NCBI GenBank assembly: GCA_900555875.1
Contig: USNB01000016.1
Span: forward strand, 1-14,114
Reading direction: 5' to 3'
DNA: 14,114 nt
From: an uncultured Eubacteriales bacterium
Lineage (GTDB): Bacteria > Bacillota > Clostridia > Christensenellales > Pumilibacteraceae
Shown: one piece after another, positions 7,594 through 13,584 of the stretch
Numbering within the stretch: the stretch's first letter is position 1
Layout: each line of letters opens with the position of its first letter
Program-made: the position numbers and the translations under genes
Notes under the pieces: model-generated
Told to the model about the DNA's origin: nothing
The model's database searches: none
Seen by the model: only the letters and a program-made list of their open reading frames with translations

Positions 7594-7989
7594 TCAGTTT
7601 GCATCGTCGTTGTATCTGCAGTCCATATACAGTCTGAAGCGGCGCGACGTGCCGCCCGAAGCTATCTCGTACGACAGCCTTACGGACAGTCCGTCGGCAT
7701 TTGCTTTGCTCCGCACTATGCGCGGGATAACGGTCAGCGGTATATTTCCGTACGGCGATTCTATGCCGAATCCGTGTTCCTTTCCTTCCTGCAGGATGAG
7801 GGTGTAATCCTCTTCGCCGTCCCGCACGATGGATACGATCCCCTCGGAAATGCCGATAGTGTATGCGGCTTCGCCGTCGTGGTATCTCACGTTCCAGCTG
7901 TTCCCGATATGATCCACAGATCCCTGCGTTACCAGCACCGGTTCTTCCGTGGCTTTTTCTCTGAGAGTTATCGTTGCGGATCTTTCCAT
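7594..7989 (-). CDS. DUF1934 (YwiB-like) beta-barrel protein
   Basis: 131 residues from the ATG at 7989. The alternating short strands, the TQG near the start, and the SPYGNIPLTVIP block (78-89) followed by GLSVRLSYEI (100-109) match DUF1934, a small calycin-like barrel of unknown role in Bacillota. Upstream in-frame ATGs at 8025 and 7998 lie in the -35 and -10 boxes of a strong promoter on the same strand, so they cannot be transcribed from it. The predicted transcript start falls at or within two bases of the ATG at 7989, and there is no Shine-Dalgarno sequence, so translation is probably leaderless. It is divergent from spoVT and convergent with the exonuclease. Confidence 0.82.
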   Translation of the reverse strand: MERSATITLREKATEEPVLVTQGSVDHIGNSWNVRYHDGEAAYTIGISEGIVSIVRDGEEDYTLILQEGKEHGFGIESPYGNIPLTVIPRIVRSKANADGLSVRLSYEIASGGTSRRFRLYMDCRYNDDAN

Positions 7990-7996
7990 ATAGCGC

Positions 7997-8025
7997 ATTA
8001 TACTATATGCGTCGGAATAAGTCAA
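7997..8025 (-). promoter_or_regulatory. Sigma-A promoter giving a leaderless DUF1934 transcript
   Basis: On the - strand, TTGACT (8025-8020), 17 bases, TATAAT (8002-7997). The ATG begins 8 bases after the -10 box, which is the expected start point of transcription. Confidence 0.8.
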
Positions 8026-8056
8026 GTGCGCATAACGCGCGTCTCGCCGTCTGTTC

Positions 8057-8085
8057 GTATAATTGCGACAATTTGTGCCATAATA
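8057..8085 (+). promoter_or_regulatory. Sigma-G-type promoter of spoVT
   Basis: GTATA (8057-8061), 17 bases, CATAATA (8079-8085) fits the Bacillus sigma-G consensus as I recall it (GHATR and CATWHTA). The -10 also has an upstream TG (8076-8077), so weak reading by sigma-A is possible. The ATG at 8091 lies 6 bases after the -10 hexamer, so the message would be leaderless. Confidence 0.7.
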
Positions 8086-8090
8086 ATTCC

Positions 8091-8570
8091 ATGGAAGCGA
8101 ACGGGATCGTCAGAAAAGTGGACGGACTGGGACGTATAGTCATACCCAGGGAGTTCCGTAAATTGCATAAGATATCTCTCGGTGACCCCATGGAAATATC
8201 CTGTATGGACAGCGGGGAGATCGTGCTGAAAAAGATGGATATGACCGGCGCGCTGGCAGATCTGGTGACGCCCGCATTGCCGGCGCTCTGCGATGCCGCC
8301 GGATGCGACGTCCTTGTGTGCAATACCGAGGAATGGATAGGCGGACGCTTTATCGGAAGCGCGGGAAAAGGGGAGATATCCGCGGAACTGAAACGCGGCA
8401 TGTCCGACCGCAGGGAATTCGTATCCCGCGGAGATCCGCAGCTTTACGTCTATCCCATAGCGGGCGACGCCGATGTTTTCGGCGCTCTTGCGGCGGTGGG
8501 CGCGACGTCTCCTTTGCCCGCGCTGCGTGCGGCGGCGGTTATCATCGGCGGGGCGCTGCAGAAGTTCTGA
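8091..8570 (+). CDS. spoVT: Stage V sporulation regulator SpoVT (AbrB-family)
   Basis: 159 residues. The N-terminal 48 residues are an AbrB/MazE swapped-hairpin DNA-binding domain: GIVRKVDGLGRIVIPREFRK (5-24) and GDPMEI...GEIVLKK (31-48), very close to SpoVT. The rest (about 55-159), with CDVLVCNTEEWIG and YPIAGDADVFGALAAVG, fits the GAF-like ligand domain, which is shorter than in the 178-residue Bacillus protein. SpoVT acts in the forespore under sigma-G, tuning late sporulation genes. The promoter at 8057-8085 supports this. ATG at 8091 is chosen because it starts the AbrB domain exactly; no ribosome site precedes it, so leaderless translation is inferred. It is divergent from DUF1934. Confidence 0.88.
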   Translation: MEANGIVRKVDGLGRIVIPREFRKLHKISLGDPMEISCMDSGEIVLKKMDMTGALADLVTPALPALCDAAGCDVLVCNTEEWIGGRFIGSAGKGEISAELKRGMSDRREFVSRGDPQLYVYPIAGDADVFGALAAVGATSPLPALRAAAVIIGGALQKF

Positions 8571-8608
8571 TATAACGGATTTTTTTCTTAAAAGCTGCGG
8601 CAAATTGC

Positions 8609-8637
8609 TTGCCAAGCGGCGGCGCTTATGGTATAAT
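8609..8637 (+). promoter_or_regulatory. Sigma-A promoter of secG
   Basis: TTGCCA (8609-8614), 17 bases, TATAAT (8632-8637), with TG at 8629-8630 as an extended -10. The expected start of transcription is near 8644, leaving about a 33-base leader containing GAGGTG at 8666-8671. Confidence 0.85.
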
Positions 8638-8676
8638 CACTTAGAAAATATCGTTATCGATGAACGAGGTGTAAAA

Positions 8677-8955
8677 ATGCCTGAGGCGTTACAAATAGCA
8701 AGAGTAGTTATGATAATAGTGGAAGCGGTGCTTGCGGTCGCTCTCGTCGTTTCCATATTCTTCCAGCCTGCGAATACGACGGGCGTCAGCGCGATCGACA
8801 ATACGGAGACATACTATACCCGTAACAAAAAGCGCACGACGGAAGGTTTCATGAAAAGAGCAACGGTAGTTATCGCCATCTTGATGGCAGCCATAGCGGT
8901 CGCGTTCTTCATCACGCTTTGCTTCAACAATCCGCCCGCAGATGCTACCGCCTGA
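8677..8955 (+). CDS. secG: Protein translocase subunit SecG
   Basis: 92 residues, started at 8677 behind GAGGTG (8666-8671). Two membrane helices (about 7-27 and 61-84) flank a polar loop with GVSAIDNTETYYTRNKKRTTEGF, the usual SecG layout of two helices separated by a glycine/serine-rich, basic loop. SecG joins SecY and SecE in the plasma membrane and speeds SecA-driven export. The gene precedes rnr, the order found in many Bacillota, which supports the assignment. An upstream in-frame extension from 8473 overlaps spoVT and is not used. A perfect intrinsic terminator follows. Confidence 0.85.
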   Translation: MPEALQIARVVMIIVEAVLAVALVVSIFFQPANTTGVSAIDNTETYYTRNKKRTTEGFMKRATVVIAILMAAIAVAFFITLCFNNPPADATA

Positions 8956-9054
8956 TGAAGAGGAAATAAAGAAAGTTGAAGATCCGCGTCGTGCGGAGCC
9001 GGGCCGGGTTAGGAGACGGCGGCGGCTTTCACGCCGGATGATTATTTACATGTA

Positions 9055-9086
9055 AAAAACAGCGGGTGGATGTGCCCGCTGTTTTT
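9055..9086 (+). terminator. Intrinsic terminator after secG
   Basis: The arms 9055-9066 and 9075-9086 are perfectly complementary (12 bp; GC core CAGCGGG), with an 8-base loop and a run of five T at the end. The A5/T5 ends make it work in both directions. The 225 bases between secG and rnr otherwise contain no gene or convincing promoter, so rnr may depend on readthrough or on a promoter I cannot recognise. Confidence 0.88.
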
Positions 9087-9180
9087 ATGTCCGGTCTCGA
9101 TCCGGAAATACAGGGCATCGCGTCTGCTGCACACGTCTGCCGATCCGTCAGCACAAACACCACCATCGGAGAATATAGAA

Positions 9181-11196
9181 ATGGACAAGAAGAAAAAAAA
9201 GTATTCCGAACTCGGACCGCGCGGGAAGCGCAGGGATCGTAAAAAACGCGGCAAGCCGGCGGGGGTCGTGATCACGGGAACCTACAGGGGCACGGGAAAA
9301 GGTTACGCTTTCCTCACTCCCGATGAAGGAGGAGAGGATCTGTTCATACCCGGCTTCGCGCTCGGCGGCGCGCTCAACGGAGACAGAGTAAGAGCGGAAG
9401 TGTTTACCGAAGGAGGAAGATCGGAAGCCCATGTCATCGAGGTCATCCAGCAGACCACGGTATACGTGGTCGGTACTTATGCCGTCGGCAAAAGCGGAAG
9501 CCGCGTCATAGTGCCGGACGACGGCAAGACATGCAAGCTTTTCGTTGTTGAAAGCGTTGCCGAAGGCTGCCGCACGCCCAAAGAGGGCAGTAAGGTAGCC
9601 GGGTTGCCTCTTGAGCGCGACGGGGATATGCTTTACGGCGAACTTGTAGAGGTACTCGGCGACCCCGGGGCAAAGAACGTTGATATGCTGTCGGTCGCAC
9701 GGACGTTCGGTCTGGATGACAGATTCCCTCCTGAGGTGGAAGCCGCGGTGCGTCGCGTGCCCATGACGATAAGCGCGAAAGAAGCGGGCGGCAGGGAGGA
9801 TTTTCGCGGCGATCTCATCGTGACCGTCGACTCTCCCGATGCCAAGGATCTCGACGATGCCATATGCGTAAAACGAAGAGGCAATGAGTATGTGCTTTAC
9901 GTACATATCGCGGACGTTTCGTATTATGTGAAAGAACGCAGTCCGATAGACCGTGAAGCGCTTAAGCGCGGTACGAGCGTATATTTCCCCGGATGCGTCT
10001 TTCCCATGCTTCCGACCGAGCTGTCCAACGGCATATGCTCGCTCAATCCCGGACAGGACAGGCTCACGCTTTCCTGCGTGATGAATATAGACAGGCGCGG
10101 CAGGATGTCGGCTTCGAGGATCGTCAAGGGCGTCATCAGAACGGTAAAGCGAATGGATTACGACACCGTCGCGGCGATAGTCGAAGGCGACGAGCAGGCG
10201 AGGGCGGAGAACGCCGACGTATGCGAAATGCTCGACGCGGCTAAAGAGCTCGCGGATATACTCCGTGAGATAAGATCCCGTAAAGGCAGTATAGAATTCG
10301 ATATACCCGAAGCCAAACTCACTCTCGACGACAGCGGCGTATGTACCGACGTGGAACTTTATGAGCACAAGGTCAGCCACATGATGATAGAGGAATTCAT
10401 GCTGGCGGCAAATGAGACCGTTGCGGAGACGTTCGAGGGATTGAAAGTCCCGTTCGTATACCGCGTCCATGAAGCTCCGCCCGCAGATAAGCAGCAGGCG
10501 TTCATCGACTATCTCGACACGCTCGGCATTCGGTTCAAGGGCGGGGAATCTCACGAATACGCGGACCTGCTCGAAAAGGTGAAGGGTACGCCGGACGAAC
10601 GCGCCGTATCGCGTATGGCTCTCCGTGCGATGTCCAAAGCCAGATATTCTACCAAGGATACCGGTCATTTCGGTCTTGCCATAAGGCATTACTGCCACTT
10701 TACCTCGCCGATCCGCAGATATCCCGATCTTCAGGATCATCGTATCATAACCGAATTCATAGCCCGCAGCGGAAAAGGCATGAAACGATACGCGGATATA
10801 GCCGAAGAGGCGGCATCCCGCAGTTCGGCGCGTGAACAGATCGCTCTTTCGGCAGAACGCCGTATCACGGATATCAAAAAAGCGGAATACATGAAAGCGC
10901 ATATAGGCGAGAGCTTCGAAGGAACGGTATCTTCGGTGACCGAATGGGGAGCTTTTGTGGAATTGCCGAATTGCATCGAAGGACTTATACGTAAAGAGGC
11001 GATGGGATCAGAGCCGGTTTACGACGATAAGCGTCGCATCATAATGTGCGAAGGAGAGATGTGGAACATAGGAAAACAGGTGCGCGTCGTATGCACGTCC
11101 GTAAATGACGGCAAGGTGGATTTCGTTCCCGCCGCGGGCGATGGCGACGGGGCGCGACGGGATTCCGCGCCCGATAAAATCGCTGCGGAAAAATAA
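9181..11196 (+). CDS. rnr: Ribonuclease R
   Basis: 671 residues from ATG 9181, with GGAGA (9168-9172) 8 bases upstream. After a lysine-rich N-terminus (1-25) come cold-shock-like RNA-binding domains (about 27-165, GTGKGYAFLTPD), the RNB catalytic domain (about 205-530) with the metal-binding cluster D217, D220, D223, D225 and D226 in VDSPDAKDLDDAI, and the HFTSPIRRYPDL signature (506-517). A C-terminal S1 domain lies at about 576-648 (GTVSSVTEWGAFVELPNCIEGLI). RNase R is a processive 3'-5' hydrolytic exoribonuclease that degrades structured RNA and works with trans-translation. It is shorter than the roughly 780-residue Bacillus enzyme because it lacks the N-terminal winged-helix extension and a long C-terminal tail. 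smpB, a frequent next gene, is absent. The in-frame ATG at 9070 lies inside the terminator loop and is rejected. Confidence 0.95.
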   Translation: MDKKKKKYSELGPRGKRRDRKKRGKPAGVVITGTYRGTGKGYAFLTPDEGGEDLFIPGFALGGALNGDRVRAEVFTEGGRSEAHVIEVIQQTTVYVVGTYAVGKSGSRVIVPDDGKTCKLFVVESVAEGCRTPKEGSKVAGLPLERDGDMLYGELVEVLGDPGAKNVDMLSVARTFGLDDRFPPEVEAAVRRVPMTISAKEAGGREDFRGDLIVTVDSPDAKDLDDAICVKRRGNEYVLYVHIADVSYYVKERSPIDREALKRGTSVYFPGCVFPMLPTELSNGICSLNPGQDRLTLSCVMNIDRRGRMSASRIVKGVIRTVKRMDYDTVAAIVEGDEQARAENADVCEMLDAAKELADILREIRSRKGSIEFDIPEAKLTLDDSGVCTDVELYEHKVSHMMIEEFMLAANETVAETFEGLKVPFVYRVHEAPPADKQQAFIDYLDTLGIRFKGGESHEYADLLEKVKGTPDERAVSRMALRAMSKARYSTKDTGHFGLAIRHYCHFTSPIRRYPDLQDHRIITEFIARSGKGMKRYADIAEEAASRSSAREQIALSAERRITDIKKAEYMKAHIGESFEGTVSSVTEWGAFVELPNCIEGLIRKEAMGSEPVYDDKRRIIMCEGEMWNIGKQVRVVCTSVNDGKVDFVPAAGDGDGARRDSAPDKIAAEK

Positions 11197-11218
11197 GGCG
11201 GATATCGCGTCATAGGTG

Positions 11219-11247
11219 AAAAGGTTCCTGCAATGCAGGAGCCTTTT
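11219..11247 (+). terminator. Intrinsic terminator after rnr
   Basis: The arms 11219-11231 and 11235-11247 pair over 13 positions with one G-T wobble around a 3-base loop (AAT); T runs through 11249. It separates rnr from the mraZ cluster. Confidence 0.85.
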
Positions 11248-11270
11248 TTGCATGCCGCGGCGTTTTTTCC

Positions 11271-11286
11271 GACCACCGGCGACCAC
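11271..11286 (-). promoter_or_regulatory. Two inverted GTGGTC boxes 10 bp apart
   Basis: GACCAC at 11271-11276 and 11281-11286 read GTGGTC on the - strand, exactly one helical turn apart, upstream of the + strand array. They are probable MraZ sites. The 60 bases between them and the first + box are AT-rich and hold a 9-base repeat TTAGAACAA (11296-11304 and 11360-11368). Confidence 0.5.
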
Positions 11287-11346
11287 ATATATCGATTAGA
11301 ACAACAGTTTTATATTATTTCAAATATATGTTTCAAAAATGCCGAA

Positions 11347-11478
11347 GTGGTCAAAAATGTTAGAACAAACGTTGTAAAAATACCCCTCAGTGGTCACGGT
11401 CGCTCATTTTGTGGCGCCCTGTGGTCACGACATAAAAAATTTTGGAAGAAAATGGTCAAAAGGGGTTGACAGTGGTCA
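11347..11478 (+). promoter_or_regulatory. Array of GTGGTCA boxes, probable MraZ operators
   Basis: Five + strand boxes: GTGGTCA at 11347, 11390, 11421 and 11472, and ATGGTCA at 11452, plus a degenerate GTGGCGC at 11411. Start-to-start distances are 43, 31, 31 and 20 bases (the degenerate box splits the 31 after 11390 into 21 and 10), all near multiples of 10.5, so they would lie on one face of the helix. MraZ proteins are known to bind direct repeats containing GTGG upstream of their own gene. The last box lies in the -35/-10 spacer, so bound MraZ should block transcription. Confidence 0.75.
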
Positions 11479-11494
11479 CGATATATGTTATGAT
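11466..11494 (+). promoter_or_regulatory. Sigma-A promoter of the mraZ (dcw) operon
   Basis: TTGACA (11466-11471), 17 bases, TATGAT (11489-11494). Start of transcription near 11501, leaving about 31 bases before the GTG start of mraZ. The spacer begins with a GTGGTCA box (11472-11478). Confidence 0.88.
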
Positions 11495-11531
11495 ATCCAT
11501 GTCAGTAAATTATAGGGAGGAGATTTCGGTC

Positions 11532-11954
11532 GTGTTTCTGTCCGGGAGATACAATCATCAGGTAGACGACAAGGGAAGGATAAGGATCCCCGCGAAGTTC
11601 AAAGACGCGCTCGGAAGCCATCCCTATATGACTGTCGGTCAGAATCGCTGCCTGTATATATTTTCCCAGGAGGAAGCAGAACGCATCCTCGGCGAGAGAT
11701 TCGGACAGGTCGACGGATTTTCGAAAGATCCGCGTCTCGATGCGATGAGAAAGATATTCTCCCGCGGCACGTTCCTTGAAGAGGATAAGCAGGGGAGACT
11801 TACGGTCCCGTCCTGGCTCATCGCATACAGCGGCATCAAGAAGAACGTTGTCAGCATAGGCATGAACAATCGTGTAGAGCTTTGGGACGAAGAGACGTGG
11901 AACAAATACGATACCGAAGTCGATGCCGATTCGCTTTTCGGCGGTGAGGACTGA
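11532..11954 (+). CDS. mraZ: Transcriptional regulator MraZ
   Basis: 140 residues from a GTG start at 11532, set by GGGAGGAG (11515-11522) and by the family N-terminus (V/M)FLSGRYNHQ. The two half domains of the AbrB-like fold each carry the DxxxR motif: D12-R16 (VDDKGRIRIP) and D85-R89 (EDKQGRLTVP). MraZ forms ring-shaped oligomers and in characterised species represses the dcw cluster from its own promoter; in some it activates. Its likely sites are the GTGGTCA boxes just upstream. In-frame ATGs at 11442 and 11499 lie before or at the transcription start and lack ribosome sites. The stop overlaps the rsmH start (TGATG), so the two are translationally coupled. Confidence 0.95.
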   Translation: MFLSGRYNHQVDDKGRIRIPAKFKDALGSHPYMTVGQNRCLYIFSQEEAERILGERFGQVDGFSKDPRLDAMRKIFSRGTFLEEDKQGRLTVPSWLIAYSGIKKNVVSIGMNNRVELWDEETWNKYDTEVDADSLFGGED

Positions 11955-12877
11955 TGGACGAGAGTTTCTATCACGTTCCGGTATTGTACGACGAAGTGAT
12001 GGAAGCGCTTCGCGTCCGTCCCGGCGGGATATATTTCGACGGGACTCTGGGCGGAGGCGGACATTCGCTCGGTATAATGAAAGCCGGCGGCAGCGTGATC
12101 GCGACCGATCTCGACGGAGAAGCCATAAGATATGCCGGTGAACGGTTCATGCGCGAAGGGATGGACGGTAAATTCACTCTCGTGCGCGGCAACTTCAAAC
12201 GTTTTACGGAAGTGACCGACGAGCTCGGCGTCAAAGAGATAGACGGAGCATTGCTCGATCTCGGAGTGTCGTCCAGGCAGTTTGACGACGGCGAGCGCGG
12301 ATTTTCGTACAGATACGACGCCGAACTGGACATGCGAATGGACAAGCGCGACGGACAGACGGCAGAGGATATCGTGAACGGATATCCGGCGGACGAACTT
12401 ATCAGGATATTATATCGCTACGGCGAAGAGAATTTCGCTCCTCGGATAGTCTCGGCGATAGAAAGAGAACGCAAAAAGCACAGGATAAAGACGACGGGCG
12501 AACTTGCCGCCATAATATCTTCGGCAGTCCCGTACAGAAAGGGCGGACATCCCGCAAAGAAGACGTTTCAGGCGCTTCGCATAGAAGTCAACGGGGAACT
12601 CGACGGACTGGGAGAAGCCGTCGAAGATATCGTCAAAAAGCTGAAGAGCGGGGCGCGGTTATGCGTGATAACGTTTCACTCTTTAGAAGACAGGATAATA
12701 AAAAACACGTTCAGGCTGCTTTCGACGGACTGCATTTGCGACAAATCCATACCGATATGTGTATGCGGACACAAGGCGAGCGTAAGGCTCGTCGGAACGG
12801 TCAGAGCAGGAAAAAAAGAAGTAGACGAAAACAACAGGAGCAGAAGCGCTACGCTGAGAACTGCGGAAAAACTTTAA
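11954..12877 (+). CDS. rsmH: 16S rRNA (cytosine-1402 N4)-methyltransferase RsmH (MraW)
   Basis: 307 residues. FDGTLGGGGHS (28-38) is the S-adenosylmethionine loop; ATDLDGEA (50-57), LLDLGVSSRQFDDGERGFSY (100-119), FQALRIEVN (205-213) and ITFHSLEDR (239-247) are conserved RsmH blocks. The C-terminus has paired cysteines (C260, C262, C269, C271) and the NNRSRSATLR tail common in the family. The enzyme methylates C1402 of 16S rRNA in the decoding centre. The ATG overlaps the mraZ stop by one base. The length is normal and nothing appears broken. Confidence 0.96.
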   Translation: MDESFYHVPVLYDEVMEALRVRPGGIYFDGTLGGGGHSLGIMKAGGSVIATDLDGEAIRYAGERFMREGMDGKFTLVRGNFKRFTEVTDELGVKEIDGALLDLGVSSRQFDDGERGFSYRYDAELDMRMDKRDGQTAEDIVNGYPADELIRILYRYGEENFAPRIVSAIERERKKHRIKTTGELAAIISSAVPYRKGGHPAKKTFQALRIEVNGELDGLGEAVEDIVKKLKSGARLCVITFHSLEDRIIKNTFRLLSTDCICDKSIPICVCGHKASVRLVGTVRAGKKEVDENNRSRSATLRTAEKL

Positions 12878-12908
12878 ATCGTAATATTACTTAAGGCAGG
12901 GAAATAAA

Positions 12909-13574
12909 ATGGTAACAAGCAGACGTCAGATCGATCGTGAAGAGGACAGGTACGGCGGATACGAACAGGATATCGCAGCAGAGAGGCAGGAAGAGCCTTC
13001 GCGCCGCACTGTAAGCGACAGCGTTCGCAGAGTACGCGAATCCCGTACCGTAACGGAAGAACCCGGACAGACGGTCGAGACGGTTCGTCGCCCTGCCTCC
13101 GTTGTAAGACCGGCATATCCGAATACAGAAAGAGACTACGACAGGACTATAGCTCCTTCTCGTCCTTCCCGTTATTCGGAAGTGATGCCCGAAGTCAGGC
13201 GCAGGGAAGAACCCGTATCCATAGTTAAGGAGCAGAGGCTCACCGCCGGGACTAAACGTATGCTCGTCGTTTATCTCGCTCTTGTTCTTGCGGTCGTGAC
13301 GGCGATAATCATAACGGGTATCGTTGCGAGCAATATACGCACCGACATATCCGCGCTCGAGTCGGACGTCGAATCCAGGACCGAAACGCTTGCTTCCATC
13401 GAAGCGGGCATGGATGAGGCGCGCGACGCGGCGCTTGTCTGGGCGGGAGAGAACATGACCCCTCCGTCCGGAACGAATACTTACGAGGAACTTGTGCCCG
13501 GCTCCGACGCGGATCTTTCCGGTCAGGTGTTCGACAGCATAAGGGATTGGTTCAATTCGGTATTCGGAGGCTGA
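12909..13574 (+). CDS. FtsL-like bitopic division protein
   Basis: 221 residues, started at 12909 behind AGGG (12898-12901), 31 bases after rsmH. Residues 1-112 are charged and rich in R, E and P, and likely disordered. One membrane helix lies at about 118-141, followed by a short heptad-like stretch (143-172) and a tail ending in DSIRDWFNSVFGG. Position between rsmH and a class B PBP, and the single-helix topology with an extracellular coiled coil, fit FtsL, the partner of DivIC/FtsB that activates septal PBPs. Sequence similarity alone is weak: the N-terminal tail is much longer and the coiled coil shorter than in typical FtsL (about 100-120 residues). Hence no gene symbol is given. Confidence 0.7.
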   Translation: MVTSRRQIDREEDRYGGYEQDIAAERQEEPSRRTVSDSVRRVRESRTVTEEPGQTVETVRRPASVVRPAYPNTERDYDRTIAPSRPSRYSEVMPEVRRREEPVSIVKEQRLTAGTKRMLVVYLALVLAVVTAIIITGIVASNIRTDISALESDVESRTETLASIEAGMDEARDAALVWAGENMTPPSGTNTYEELVPGSDADLSGQVFDSIRDWFNSVFGG

Positions 13575-13584
13575 CGAAAAACCA

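Noticed and set aside
8956..9180. Possible tmRNA, tRNA or other structured RNA in the secG-rnr gap
   Set aside because: No T-loop GTTCGAATC pattern, no tag reading frame and only a terminator hairpin plus short GC-rich inverted repeats were visible.
9148..10902. 584-codon - strand open frame opposite rnr
   Set aside because: The + strand encodes a complete RNase R with catalytic residues; the antisense frame shows no recognisable domain.
11442..11531. Longer mraZ starting at ATG 11442 or 11499
   Set aside because: 11442 precedes the promoter, 11499 is at the transcript start without a leader site; GTG 11532 has GGGAGGAG and matches the family N-terminus.
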